Assembly: GCF_022867795.2 (NCBI RefSeq)
Contig: NZ_CP107006.1
Coordinates: forward strand, 4,526,001 to 4,590,000
DNA length: 64,000 nucleotides
Direction: 5' to 3'
Origin: Chitinophaga horti
Lineage (GTDB): Bacteria; Bacteroidota; Bacteroidia; Chitinophagales; Chitinophagaceae
Part shown: in pieces, positions 7,926-17,251 of the stretch
Numbering within the stretch: position 1 is the stretch's first letter
Layout of the letters: every line of letters starts with the position of its first letter
Program-made: the position numbers and the translations under genes
The notes under the pieces: model-generated
Databases searched by the model: none
What the model was told of the DNA's origin: nothing
What the model saw: the letters and a program-made list of their open reading frames with translations, nothing else

Positions 7926-8402
7926 ATGAGAAAAACATTATGCTTCCTGGTAGCCGGTATGCTCAGCACCGCTGCTGTTTTTGCCCAGGACAAGATCGCA
8001 TCCGCAAAACCAGGTCAAACCTATGGCCAACCTACGAATGCCAGCAATGCTATTAAAATGACCGATCTGCAAGCCAAACTGAAAACCGACACCGTTTATA
8101 ACGGTAAAGTTGAAGGCACCGTAGTGGAAGTTTGTAAAAAGAAAGGCTGCTTCATGAAACTGACCCGCCCGAACGGCGACCCGGTAATGGTGCGCTTTAA
8201 AGACTATGGCTTCTTTATGCCGCAGGATATAGTTGGTAAAACCGTGGTGGTAAACGGTGTAGCGCAGGTAAAAGAAACTTCGGTTGAACGCCTGCAACAC
8301 TACGCAGAAGATGCCGGTAAAAGCAAAGAAGAAATTGCAAAGATCACACAACCTAAAACCGACATCACCTTTATGGCTGACGGGGTTTACGTGGTGAAAT
8401 GA
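7926..8402 (+). CDS. DUF4920 domain-containing exported protein
   Basis: The 158-residue protein has a clear Sec signal peptide (residues 1-20, cut likely after VFAQ) and then the DUF4920 pattern: GQTYGQP, the VYNGKVEGTVVEVCKKKGCFMKL strand pair with two cysteines (CKKKGC), and VMVRFKDYGFFMP. The fold is probably an OB-like beta barrel. A CxxxxC pair near the barrel mouth suggests metal or thiol chemistry, but no function is established for the family. It is a single gene between a matching promoter and a strong terminator. Confidence 0.85.
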   Translation: MRKTLCFLVAGMLSTAAVFAQDKIASAKPGQTYGQPTNASNAIKMTDLQAKLKTDTVYNGKVEGTVVEVCKKKGCFMKLTRPNGDPVMVRFKDYGFFMPQDIVGKTVVVNGVAQVKETSVERLQHYAEDAGKSKEEIAKITQPKTDITFMADGVYVVK

Positions 8403-8416
8403 TTAGATGATCATAC

Positions 8417-8452
8417 AAAAAAGGCGCTTCTGAACGAAGCGCCTTTTTTTTA
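8417..8452. terminator. Bidirectional terminator overlapping the end of the next gene
   Basis: AAGGCGCTTC pairs with GAAGCGCCTT around TGAAC, with A6 on the left and T8 on the right. The stop codon of the leftward gene (8452-8450) lies at the edge of the T run. Confidence 0.85.
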
Positions 8453-9058
8453 TTGCAGATTGGTGCATAAATACGGATCCGGATCATCTGCCGCCACCTT
8501 TTTATCTTTCGACCAACACAGGTTCATCGCCTGGCTGGTTACGCTTTTCAGTGACACTTCCACCTTCATACCTTTGCGGCTGTTACTCGCTTTCACGATG
8601 CCTTTCCCTTTTGCGTTGATGCTGCGCACCGTGTATTCCTCCGTTTTAAAAACCTTGCCTTTATTGCGGATATACTGCACAGTGACCACCACATTATCAA
8701 TAGGGTATTCGGTTTGATTTTGTACGATGATATCGAGGTCTTTTATGCCACCGATAAGCCCCGTGCGGTAATCGCCGGTAGATACCGACACGAACTGCTT
8801 CCAGTTATGGCGGTAATACGTACGCTGATCTACGAACTGGTCGGCCTGGTGCTGCACCATATCCTTACGGGCAGCAATTTGCCGGGCGGTGCCCGAAGTC
8901 ATTTCAACACTGGCGCGCAGGTCGCGGTTTTCGCGGAGCAGCCGTTCATTTTCACGGTAAAAGCGGGCCGCACGGCGGTTCTCGCGGTAGGAGTTAATCC
9001 CGAAAACGAGTACCAGTATGGCGGCAATGCTATAGAATAGCAGGTTTCGTCCTTTCAT
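8450..9058 (-). CDS. Hypothetical membrane-anchored coiled-coil protein
   Basis: I do not recognise this 202-residue protein. It begins with one membrane helix (about 6-22, LLFYSIAAILVLVFGINS), continues with a short charged coiled coil (about 24-60: repeats of R, E, N, L as in YRENERLLRENRDLR) and ends in a beta-rich domain of about 110 residues (GIKDLDIIVQNQTEYPIDNVVVTVQYI, SINAKGKGIVKASNSRKG), which resembles an immunoglobulin-like fold. The bulk should face the periplasm. It follows tolC by 51 bases and may be the last gene of the export operon. Confidence 0.6.
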   Translation of the reverse strand: MKGRNLLFYSIAAILVLVFGINSYRENRRAARFYRENERLLRENRDLRASVEMTSGTARQIAARKDMVQHQADQFVDQRTYYRHNWKQFVSVSTGDYRTGLIGGIKDLDIIVQNQTEYPIDNVVVTVQYIRNKGKVFKTEEYTVRSINAKGKGIVKASNSRKGMKVEVSLKSVTSQAMNLCWSKDKKVAADDPDPYLCTNLQ

Positions 9059-9109
9059 AATGCATAGGAGAATGAAAAAATGATGCCATTCTGTAGTATG
9101 CCCAGGGAT

Positions 9110-10570
9110 TTACTCCACAAACTCATAACTTATCCGCTCATTTCGCTCAAAGTCATACAGCGTAAGCACCCGCACCGTATAATACGCATTCCAGAAGGAG
9201 CGCAGCGCGGTCACATAACCCTGGCTGGCCTGGTTCTTTTCCTGTTGGGCGAGGTTTAGATCCGTGATGGATATTTTGCCGATCAGGTAACGTTGCTTCG
9301 TAATCTCGTAACGTTGCGCGGCAATAGTATCGGCCTTGGCGGCGCTGGCGAGTTGTTTTTTCTGGATGTTGAACTGTTGCGTTTGAAGAAATACTTCCTG
9401 TTCAAAACTACGCTCCTGCTGCTGTACGTCGATCTCCACCAGTTCGGCATTAGCTTTAGCCTGCTTTACGCGGTAACGTGACTTGCCCCAGTCCACAATG
9501 GGAATGGAAACACCTACGCTTAGCAACTGGTTTTGTTGCAGGGCGCGGCCGGCATAGGCGTCTTTGATCGTAGCACCGTCCTGGCTCTGGCCCAGGCTGG
9601 CCTGCATGTTAAACTGGTAACCGTTGCTGCCGCGGGCTTCTGCCACGTCGCGTTCGGCCTGTATGCGGCGGCGGCGAAACTCCAGTACGGCTTGGCGATT
9701 CGTATTGGCCTCACTCACGGCACGCTCCATCACCACCACAAATTGCGGCACGTCGGCAGGGGCAATCACATCAATGTCTGCATCCTTCGGCATATTCAGG
9801 AAACGTGTAAGTTCTCTATAAGCCATTTGTTTGCTGAGCTGCGCCTGTTCCAGGGCGGTTTGTGCATTCAGCAGGTTCAATTCGATCTGTAGCAATTCGT
9901 TCTCTGCGATCTTACCCAGTTCGTAACGGCCTTTCGAAATTTTGTACAGCGTGTCGGTGTTAGCCACGTTGGCCTGTAATATCAGCTCGTTCTGCCTCGC
10001 GGTGAGGGCGTCGAAGAAATAGCCGGTCGCTTCGAGGGCGGCGCGTTCCAGATCTTCCACATACCGGCGGGTACTCTCTTCGTACAGCAATGGACTGATC
10101 TTCTTATCCCATTTATAAGGATTGTAGAGGATCATCGGTTGTGAATAGCGGATGGAGAAGGGGGTAGAAAGGAAACTCACCGTATCGGGCCTGAACAAAT
10201 CATTCCTTTGCAGATTCGTTTCCAATGAAAAAGTACCGCCGGTAAATGGTACGATCTGGTCCAGCGACATACCTGCGCTGGTGTAAGAGAAATAACTTTT
10301 ATTAAAAGCATAACTACCATCAGGCTGGCGTATGCTGGATATATTACCGAGAAAGCTGCTCGTATTATCAGCCGTCAGTCGCAGCTGCGGCCGCCTGTTC
10401 GCCACGTAATACCGAAAGGTGTACAGGCTGTTCATCGCATTACTGCGCGCCCTGTAATAGGACGGTGAACTTTTTTGCGCCTGCATGATCACATTAGGCA
10501 GCGTAAGTTGTTGCGAACGGGCGGAGAGGGTGAACAGCAACGCCGTAAAACAAGTGGTTATCAATTTCAT
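9110..10570 (-). CDS. TolC-family outer membrane efflux protein
   Basis: I take the start at 10570 (MKLITTCFTALLFTLSARSQ), which gives a clean signal peptide and begins 3 bases after the stop of the permease gene; an in-frame ATG at 10591 would overlap it and spoil the signal. The mature protein of about 465 residues has the long alternating helices and two repeated halves of the TolC family (for example ELLQIELNLLNAQTALEQAQLSKQMAYRELTRFL and later QQRYLIGKISITDLNLAQQEK). It forms the outer-membrane tunnel for the adaptor and permease encoded just upstream. Confidence 0.92.
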   Translation of the reverse strand: MKLITTCFTALLFTLSARSQQLTLPNVIMQAQKSSPSYYRARSNAMNSLYTFRYYVANRRPQLRLTADNTSSFLGNISSIRQPDGSYAFNKSYFSYTSAGMSLDQIVPFTGGTFSLETNLQRNDLFRPDTVSFLSTPFSIRYSQPMILYNPYKWDKKISPLLYEESTRRYVEDLERAALEATGYFFDALTARQNELILQANVANTDTLYKISKGRYELGKIAENELLQIELNLLNAQTALEQAQLSKQMAYRELTRFLNMPKDADIDVIAPADVPQFVVVMERAVSEANTNRQAVLEFRRRRIQAERDVAEARGSNGYQFNMQASLGQSQDGATIKDAYAGRALQQNQLLSVGVSIPIVDWGKSRYRVKQAKANAELVEIDVQQQERSFEQEVFLQTQQFNIQKKQLASAAKADTIAAQRYEITKQRYLIGKISITDLNLAQQEKNQASQGYVTALRSFWNAYYTVRVLTLYDFERNERISYEFVE

Positions 10571-10572
10571 GA

Positions 10573-11961
10573 TCAGGTGTGTCTTAAACATTCGATAGGG
10601 TTCTGATTAGATGCCTTACGTGCAGGAGAGATACCGAACACCAATCCTACGGAAGAAGCCAGCACAAAGGAAATGAAGATGCTTACGCCGGATATGAGGG
10701 TGCGGATGTCGGCGATCTTATCCACCAGGTAAGCTCCCAATACGCCGAGAACGATGCCGATGATGCCGCCGCAAAGGCTTATCAGCACTGCTTCGAACAG
10801 GAACTGCATCACAATATCTTTCTTCTGCGCACCCAGCGCCATACGTATTCCTATTTCCTTGGTACGCTCCAGTACAGACGCCAGCATAATGTTCATGATC
10901 CCGATACCGCCTACCAGCAGTGATATACCGGCAATTGCACTCAATACGATATTGAACACATCCTTCGTTTTCTGTTGCTGTTTTAACAGCTCTTCCGGGA
11001 TGGTCATTTCGAAATCTGTAACGTCGCTATGCCGGCGCTTCAACATACGGTTGATGACGTTGGCTGTTTGACCCAGGTGTTCGCCTTCTTTTACTTTTAC
11101 GACGAGCTGGTCAAGCTGGTGCTGCGTTTTGGCGTTGGCAGACAATTCGGCAAGTGCTTCCTCGCTATAGTACACGCCTTCGGGCAGGCCAGTGTTTTGC
11201 ACCGCGGGGTTCTTGTAACGGATCAACATCGTGCGAATGGGAATGTAAATATCCATGTTGTAATCGCGTATGCCGAGGTTTGATTTCGTAGCGTCGCTGA
11301 TGTACTTTTCTTCTGTCACGCCTACGACCTTCAGCCATTGCGTACCACACTTGATGCTTTTACCGATAGGATCTTCAGTGAGGAAGAACCTGCGTTTTAC
11401 GCCACTGCCGATGATGCATACGGCTTCACCCTGCTCCTCTTGTCCGGGGTTAAACATTGCGCCGGAGGAAAGGCCGATATTGTTGATGCTGAAGAAGGCG
11501 GGTTCTACGCCGGCCATCTTAAGTTTGCCGCTTTTACCACGATAAATAATGTCCTGGTCGAGCAGCATTTCAGGGCTGATCGCTTCAACGGACGGTAATA
11601 TGTTGCGGATGTTCTGTGCGTCCTGCAGGGTGAGTCCGCGGCTGAAACGTCGCTTTTTCTGTTCCTGCGGTTGCTGGTCTTTTGCATCGCTGTTTTCGGA
11701 CTGTTGCCCGCCTGCTGCGGCATTTCCATCCTTACCGCCTTCTTCTTTCGGTTTGATAACGATGTTGTTCACGCCTACGAGCTTCATCTGGTTCAGGATT
11801 TCTTCCTTGGCGCCCTTACCGATGGCCAGCATGGCAATAACCGCCCCCACGCCGAAAATGATGCCCAGGGCGGTGAGGAACGATCGTAGCCGGTTAGCGG
11901 CCAGCGAGTCGAGCGCAATGCCCAGGTTATTAAGATTACGGGTACCCAAAATTGTTAACAT
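10573..11961 (-). CDS. MacB-type ABC transporter permease
   Basis: The 462-residue protein has an N-terminal helix (LRSFLTALGIIFGVGAVIAMLAIG), a large periplasmic MacB_PCD domain (about 50-330) and three C-terminal helices of the FtsX type (LSAIAGISLLVGGIGIMNIMLASVLERTKEIGIRMALGA and following). A charged low-complexity insert (about 72-115, rich in G, Q, K, E) interrupts the start of the periplasmic domain. Unlike E. coli MacB there is no fused ATPase, and none is encoded in this operon, so the ATP-binding protein must come from elsewhere. It lies 25 bases after the adaptor gene and 3 bases before tolC. Likely role: export by a tripartite pump. Confidence 0.9.
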   Translation of the reverse strand: MLTILGTRNLNNLGIALDSLAANRLRSFLTALGIIFGVGAVIAMLAIGKGAKEEILNQMKLVGVNNIVIKPKEEGGKDGNAAAGGQQSENSDAKDQQPQEQKKRRFSRGLTLQDAQNIRNILPSVEAISPEMLLDQDIIYRGKSGKLKMAGVEPAFFSINNIGLSSGAMFNPGQEEQGEAVCIIGSGVKRRFFLTEDPIGKSIKCGTQWLKVVGVTEEKYISDATKSNLGIRDYNMDIYIPIRTMLIRYKNPAVQNTGLPEGVYYSEEALAELSANAKTQHQLDQLVVKVKEGEHLGQTANVINRMLKRRHSDVTDFEMTIPEELLKQQQKTKDVFNIVLSAIAGISLLVGGIGIMNIMLASVLERTKEIGIRMALGAQKKDIVMQFLFEAVLISLCGGIIGIVLGVLGAYLVDKIADIRTLISGVSIFISFVLASSVGLVFGISPARKASNQNPIECLRHT

Positions 11962-11986
11962 GCCTGATGTGCTTTAAAAGTGAGGG

Positions 11987-13239
11987 TTACAGGCGTTTCA
12001 CCTTTTGGTCTTTGGCAGATGCGGGCTCTGTGAGCAACAACTCATCGCCCTCTGCTACACCTTTGTCTACGATCACCGATTCATCATTCGAGCGGCCGAG
12101 TTTTACTTCGCGTTTCTCGATCGCACCGCCACGCTTCTGGTATACGAAGCTCACATCTTTAGCCCCGTCTTTTTCCGAGAACACAGCTTCCAGTGGGATG
12201 AGCAGCTTGTTTGGCACTTCGTTGATCAGGATCGTGTTGGCGGTAGTCATACCTGGCTTCAGGATCGAGTCCACCTTATTGAGGCGGATCATCACCTCGA
12301 ACACTTTCGCATTCGAACCAGGGCGGTTTTCACCTATGTTGGCCACTGACTTTACAATGCCGTCCAGTTTTACTTCGGGAAATGCATCGAGGCTGATGCC
12401 TACCTTCTGATCTTTTTTGATCTTGCTCACATCCACTTCGTTGATGTAAGTTTTTGACAGCATGCTGGAGAGGTCGGGCAACATAGCCAGGCGTGGGTCC
12501 CAGGGACGAACGCTGGAGCCTGTTTTCTTTTTACCGCTGAAGTCGTTGATGTATACGAGCAGTCCGTTCTTCGGTGCTTTAATCTCAAAACGGCCACGCA
12601 GGTCGTTGAGGTCATTGATTTGCATCTGGAACCGATTTACCACCGCATTTGCCTGTTGCATTTTGGAAGCCGCCTGCCGTTGTTTCAGCTGGTTGTTTTC
12701 TTCCATCTGTTTGAGGTCGCGCTCCGCTTTCTCCAGGTCGATCTCGGCCTGGCGGATGGTGGCGGGCGGCTCGTACTTACTCAGTTGCAGCGCGAGCCGT
12801 TTCTGCTCCATCTGGAATTTAAGATTCGTAATTCCATCACGGGCTTCACGCATGGAAAGCGCCGTATCCAGTGCCGTCTGCGCTACTGTGGCGGCGGCGC
12901 GATCCAGCTCGGCCTGCCATTCCTGTATCTTTTTGTTCACCAGGGTAGGGTCCAGCGAGGCGATGCGGTCGCCAGCCTTTACGAAAGTACCTTCCGGTAC
13001 CATGTCCTGGATTTTAATATCTTCATAAATCTGGTTCGACTGAAGATCGGAGGGGCCGTTGATATACTCTGTGTTTTCGGCCATCAGTTCTCCGGGGCTA
13101 ATGACAACGTCCCTGAAATTGGACCTGGCTACTTTAACGCTCAGGCCTTCGGCCACCGTTTTATTTCCCCAAACCACGTAGGCAACAATTGCGGCGAGGC
13201 CAGTTAGTGCGGCAATGAGCCACCTTTTTTCTTCAACAT
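11987..13239 (-). CDS. HlyD/MacA-like periplasmic adaptor, frameshifted near its start
   Basis: An open frame from 13177 (GTG) leftward encodes an adaptor: a beta-barrel/lipoyl pattern (DRIASLDPTLVNKKIQEWQAEL), a coiled-coil hairpin (about 100-190) and a second lipoyl half (FEIKAPKNGLLVYINDFSG). The frame stays open upstream of 13177 and encodes RWLIAALTGLAAIVAYVVWG, a membrane helix, but has no start codon before a stop. An ATG at 13239 reads MLKKK in another frame and reaches the helix frame if one A is added to the A6 run (13230-13225 on the minus strand). The intact protein would be about 417 residues. Either one base was lost in the genome or the assembly, or slippage restores the frame. 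It heads the adaptor-permease-TolC operon. Confidence 0.8.
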
Positions 13240-13535
13240 AGGTTAAACTGATAACAGTGATGCGTGAATAATGGAATGTTCCGTTTGTTTATATTAAGGT
13301 GATAAGCTGCACAGGGACCAGATGCGTCGGGTTCTTTATTCCATAAAAGTAGCGGCCATATATCTAACAAAACGTTAATTGTGCCGAACGGGTCAATAAC
13401 GATGGTAAACAGCTGCTTATTATTTGTAAAGCCAAAATTATCAATCAAATAGCAGCTAGATAAGCATACCCGTAGGTGCAAGTTTTTTCTTAACAATATT
13501 GTGCTTAATTTCGACATTTGCAGTGCAGTTAGCTT

Positions 13536-14681
13536 ATGGAAAATTTCATCGTATCAGCAAGGAAGTATCGCCCTCAGAATTTCTCAACAGTAGTGGGCCA
13601 GGCCCACATTACCACGACATTAAAGAATGCCATCCGCAACAGTCAGCTGGCGCATGCGTTCTTGTTCTGCGGTCCGCGGGGCGTGGGTAAAACCACCTGT
13701 GCGCGTATCCTGGCCAAAACGATCAACTGCGAAACGCCCCTGGCCGACGGCGAAGCCTGTAACAGCTGCCAGAGCTGCCAGTCCTTCAACGACGGCGCTT
13801 CCTTCAACATTCACGAGCTGGATGCCGCTTCCAATAACTCGGTAGACGATATCCGTACGCTGGTGGAACAAGTACGCTTTGCGCCACAGGCAGGCAAATA
13901 CAAGATCTATATCATCGATGAGGTGCACATGCTCAGTTCCTCGGCCTTTAACGCCTTCCTGAAAACGCTGGAGGAACCGCCCTCCTACGCGATCTTCATC
14001 CTGGCCACCACCGAGAAACATAAGATCCTGCCCACTATCCTCAGCCGATGCCAGATATTCGACTTCAAACGTATCACCATACAGGACACGGTCGACCACC
14101 TGAAAGAGATAGTTGAGAAAGAACACATCTCCGCAGAAGGCGACGCCCTGCACCTGATCGCGCAAAAAACCGATGGTTGTATGCGCGACTCGCTCAGCAC
14201 ACTGGACAAGATAGTAAGTTTCACTGCGGGCCAACTGACATACCAAAATACCCTCGAGCACCTGAACATCCTCGACTATGACTATTTCTTCAAAGTGATG
14301 GACTGTGTGATGCAACAGGATGTAGCCGGCGCGCTGCTCATCTTCGACGAGATATTACAGAAAGGCTTCGAAGGCGACAACTTCCTGGGCGGCTGGGCAG
14401 AGTTCCTGCGCAACCTGCTGGTGTGTAAAGACGAAAAAGTGTTACACCTGATGGAAGTATCCGCTAACCTGAAAGACCGTTACAAGCAGCTGTCTGCCAA
14501 AGTGAGCCCTCAATACCTGATAACGGCCCTTCATTTGCTGAATGAGACCGAGATCAACTACCGTATGGCGCGCAACAAACGCCTGCACGTGGAAATGGCG
14601 CTCATCAAACTTTGTTACCTGCAACAAGCAGTAACCCTGGTGAGCAACGACCAGAACGGTGAGGTGTTAAAAAAAACTTAA
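13536..14681 (+). CDS. dnaX: DNA polymerase III gamma subunit (zero-frame product of dnaX)
   Basis: The 381-residue zero-frame product has the full clamp-loader ATPase: start MENFIVSARKYRPQNFSTVVGQ, Walker A GPRGVGKTTCARILAK, a zinc module with four cysteines (CETPLADGEACNSCQSC), Walker B IYIIDEVHML (DExx), sensor 1 ATTEKHKI and the arginine-finger region LSRCQIFDF. Domain III (about 235-360) follows. The frame ends at TAA 14679-14681 directly after a run of eight A. The -1 frame then continues for another 248 codons with the tau tail, so this ORF equals a gamma-like form. All ATPase motifs look intact. Confidence 0.93.
   Translation: MENFIVSARKYRPQNFSTVVGQAHITTTLKNAIRNSQLAHAFLFCGPRGVGKTTCARILAKTINCETPLADGEACNSCQSCQSFNDGASFNIHELDAASNNSVDDIRTLVEQVRFAPQAGKYKIYIIDEVHMLSSSAFNAFLKTLEEPPSYAIFILATTEKHKILPTILSRCQIFDFKRITIQDTVDHLKEIVEKEHISAEGDALHLIAQKTDGCMRDSLSTLDKIVSFTAGQLTYQNTLEHLNILDYDYFFKVMDCVMQQDVAGALLIFDEILQKGFEGDNFLGGWAEFLRNLLVCKDEKVLHLMEVSANLKDRYKQLSAKVSPQYLITALHLLNETEINYRMARNKRLHVEMALIKLCYLQQAVTLVSNDQNGEVLKKT
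14669..14675 (+). promoter_or_regulatory. Slippery heptamer for -1 frameshift in dnaX
   Basis: In the zero frame the codons are TTA AAA AAA ACT TAA; the bases A AAA AAA (14669-14675) allow both tRNAs to re-pair perfectly after a -1 slip, moving into the frame of the tau tail two codons before the stop. The whole run is eight A (14669-14676), which would also allow transcript slippage. A GAGGTG lies 2 bases upstream and an imperfect stem around CCGGCG...CGCC lies about 15 bases downstream. Confidence 0.6.
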
Positions 14682-15421
14682 CTAGTGACGTAGCCGGCGC
14701 GCCACAACGCCTGCGTGCTCCCTTTATGGTGGCTGCATCCGGCAAACTGGTAGCCGCCGCACCCGACGCCATCGCATCAACCGAAGTAGCGCCTGCACGC
14801 CCCACAAACGGGGGCAGTCCTGCTACGGCACCTAAACTGACCATAGAGAACGGCGTTACGCCACCACCTGCCGCTACGGCACGGCCGACCGTAACACCTA
14901 CGCCCATACAAAAACCGGCTGCCACCGCTGCCGCTACAGCGGGTGCAACACAGCCGGGGGGCATTAAACTGACCGGGCTGGCGGCCATGAAACAGGCCCT
15001 GGCAGCCAAGCAGAGTGCAGAAGTAGTGACAAGCATACCGGTGACACTGGGCGCACTGTCTGTATACTGGGAGGAGTTTATCGACACCTACCGACAGGCA
15101 AAACGTACCAGCGTAGTGAGTAACCTGCAACTGGCGGAGATACAGCTGCCCGAACCACAGGAGATCGCGCTCATCAGCCGTAACATCGTAATGTTGCGCT
15201 TCCTGGAGGAAGAAAAGCTGGCCATCTCGGAGTTTTTTAAACAGAAATTCAGGAATAAAGATTTAACCGTAACCTTGTTGCTCGACGAGAGTAAGCAGCA
15301 GGAACAAGTAGACGCCGGCCCGCAAAGGTTATCCAGTAAGGAGCAATACCTGAAGATGGTAGAAAAGTACCCGCTCATCAGGGAACTGAAGGACAGCCTG
15401 GGCATGGAACTTGATTTTTAG
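14675..15421 (+). CDS. dnaX: DNA polymerase III tau C-terminal extension (-1 frame of dnaX)
   Basis: This frame is open from the A8 run to 15421 and gives 248 residues that complete a tau of about 628 residues. It begins with a linker rich in A, P and T (about 100 residues, typical of the flexible tau linker) and ends in a folded region (WEEFIDTYRQAKRTSVVSNLQLAEIQLPE, later LSSKEQYLKMVEKYPLIRELKDSLGMELDF) resembling the polymerase-binding tail of Bacteroidota DnaX. The first in-frame ATG is at 14726, but there is no promoter or ribosome site to support a separate gene. Expression by frameshift from gamma is the best reading; an assembly indel in the A8 run is the alternative. Confidence 0.8.
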   Translation, partial: NLTSDVAGAPQRLRAPFMVAASGKLVAAAPDAIASTEVAPARPTNGGSPATAPKLTIENGVTPPPAATARPTVTPTPIQKPAATAAATAGATQPGGIKLTGLAAMKQALAAKQSAEVVTSIPVTLGALSVYWEEFIDTYRQAKRTSVVSNLQLAEIQLPEPQEIALISRNIVMLRFLEEEKLAISEFFKQKFRNKDLTVTLLLDESKQQEQVDAGPQRLSSKEQYLKMVEKYPLIRELKDSLGMELDF

Positions 15422-15504
15422 CTCATTTTTAAACACAGGACCACTCTTACGTTGCGTTTTTGCGCAAAAACATGTAGGTTTGGGCAAAATTTTGAAGAAA
15501 CACT

Positions 15505-17169
15505 ATGGCAGAAGTTATCAGAATGCCCCTTTTGAGCGACACGATGACCGAAGGGGTGATTGCGGAATGGCATAAGAAAGTAGGAGACACCGTTAAATCC
15601 GACGACGTTATTGCTGAAGTGGAAACCGACAAAGCTACCATGGAAGTAATGGGTTATGCGGACGGCACCATCTTATATATAGGCGTAGAGAAAGGAAAGG
15701 CTGCGAAGGTAAATGATATCATTGCCATTGTGGGTAAACCAGGCGAGGATTACAAATCCCTGCTGGAAGGCGGCGCAACTGCTGCTGCTCCTGCAAAAGA
15801 AGCCGCACCTGCCAAAGCCGAAGCGCCTGCCGCGGAAGCTGCTCCTGCTCCTAAAGCCGACGACGCTGCCGTAGCGGAAGCCCTCAAAAATGCAACTGTG
15901 ATCAGGATGCCGCTGCTCAGCGACACCATGACCGAAGGCAAAATCGTTGCCTGGAATAAAAAAGTAGGCGACACCGTTAAATCCGACGATGTACTGGCCG
16001 AAGTAGAAACCGATAAAGCCACTATGGAGGTTATCGGTTATGCTGACGGTACCCTGCTGCACGTTGGTGTAAAAGAAGGTGAAGCAGCCAAAGTAAACGG
16101 CATCATCGCCATCGTAGGTAAACAGGGCACTAACGTAGACGCTATCCTCGCCGCCGAAAAAGGTGGCAACGCAGCGCCTGCGGCTAAAGCTGCCGAACAG
16201 CAAAGCGCTCCGGCTGCCAATGCTGCTCCTGCCGCCACCGCCGCTCCTGCCGAAGCAGCACCTGCTTCCAGCAACGAAGGTGGCCGCGTGAAAGCTTCTC
16301 CCCTCGCTAAAAAACTGGCCGCAGATAAAGGTATCGATATCAACCAGGTAACCGGTTCCGGTGACAATGGCCGTATCGTGAAAAAAGATGTGGACAACTA
16401 TACACCAGCCGCGAAAGCTGCTCCTGCTGCAACGACTGCCGCTTCCGGCGCTGCTGCTCCACAGGCTGCACCATTCGTACCTGGCCAGGAATCTTACGAA
16501 GACATCCCGGTTACACAGATGCGTGGCGTAATCGCTAAACGCCTCGGTGAAAGCAAGTTCACTGCTCCCGAATTCTACCTCACCATGGAAATCAACATGG
16601 ACGAGGCGATGAAGAACAGGGAAGCGCTGAACAAAGTATCTCCTGTGAAGATCTCCTTCAACGACATGGTGATCAAAGCTGCGGCAATGGCACTGCGTCA
16701 GCACCCTTACGTAAACAGCAGCTGGCAGGGCGGTACTATCCGCATGAACCAGCACGTGCACATCGGTTCTGCCGTGGCTGTAGACGAAGGTCTGATCGTT
16801 CCGACCATTCGTTTCGCTGATCAGAAAACACTCAGCCAGATCGCGGCAGACGCGAAAGTGCTGTACGATAAAGCTAAAAACAAGAAACTGCAGCCGAATG
16901 AATTCAGCGGCAGCACCTTCACCGTATCCAACCTGGGTATGATGGGTATCGATCACTTTACGGCGATCATCAACCAACCTAACTCCGCGATCCTTGCTGT
17001 AGGCGGCATCAAAGAGGTAGTTGTGGCGGAAAAAGGCCAGTTTAAAGTGACCAATATCATGAAGGTAACCCTCACCTGCGACCACCGCACTGTGGATGGC
17101 GCTGTAGGAGCTAAGTTCCTGGTGACCTTAAAAGGTTTCCTCGAAAACCCGGTTACAATGCTCGTTTAG
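15505..17169 (+). CDS. Pyruvate dehydrogenase complex E2 (dihydrolipoamide acetyltransferase)
   Basis: The 554-residue protein has two lipoyl domains with lipoylation motif ETDKATMEV (Lys43 and Lys171), each followed by an Ala/Pro-rich hinge, a peripheral subunit-binding domain (about 262-300, KASPLAKKLAADKG...GSGDNGRIVKKDV) and the catalytic core with TCDHRTVDGA near the C-terminus, carrying the active-site His and Asp. The two lipoyl domains are about 80% identical, which points to an internal duplication. It transfers acetyl groups to CoA in the cytoplasm. The E1 and E3 genes are not next to it. Its own terminator follows. Confidence 0.95.
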   Translation: MAEVIRMPLLSDTMTEGVIAEWHKKVGDTVKSDDVIAEVETDKATMEVMGYADGTILYIGVEKGKAAKVNDIIAIVGKPGEDYKSLLEGGATAAAPAKEAAPAKAEAPAAEAAPAPKADDAAVAEALKNATVIRMPLLSDTMTEGKIVAWNKKVGDTVKSDDVLAEVETDKATMEVIGYADGTLLHVGVKEGEAAKVNGIIAIVGKQGTNVDAILAAEKGGNAAPAAKAAEQQSAPAANAAPAATAAPAEAAPASSNEGGRVKASPLAKKLAADKGIDINQVTGSGDNGRIVKKDVDNYTPAAKAAPAATTAASGAAAPQAAPFVPGQESYEDIPVTQMRGVIAKRLGESKFTAPEFYLTMEINMDEAMKNREALNKVSPVKISFNDMVIKAAAMALRQHPYVNSSWQGGTIRMNQHVHIGSAVAVDEGLIVPTIRFADQKTLSQIAADAKVLYDKAKNKKLQPNEFSGSTFTVSNLGMMGIDHFTAIINQPNSAILAVGGIKEVVVAEKGQFKVTNIMKVTLTCDHRTVDGAVGAKFLVTLKGFLENPVTMLV

Positions 17170-17193
17170 AAGCATTTACATATTTACCTACGG

Positions 17194-17222
17194 AAAAGCG
17201 CAGTTTACACTGCGCTTTTTTT
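17194..17222 (+). terminator. Terminator of the E2 gene
   Basis: AAAGCGCAGT pairs with ACTGCGCTTT around TTAC, followed by a T run of about 8. Confidence 0.85.
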
Positions 17223-17251
17223 ATGCTATCTTGAGCCAAATTGTTTTATCC

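Noticed and set aside
13233..13517. 94-codon leftward frame between the adaptor gene and dnaX
   Set aside because: It covers the promoters and lacks any conserved pattern; the spacer is AT-rich non-coding DNA.
15673..17085. 470-codon frame antisense to the E2 gene
   Set aside because: A shadow of the Ala/Pro-rich, GC-biased E2 coding strand; rich in F, H, S and R and without family motifs.
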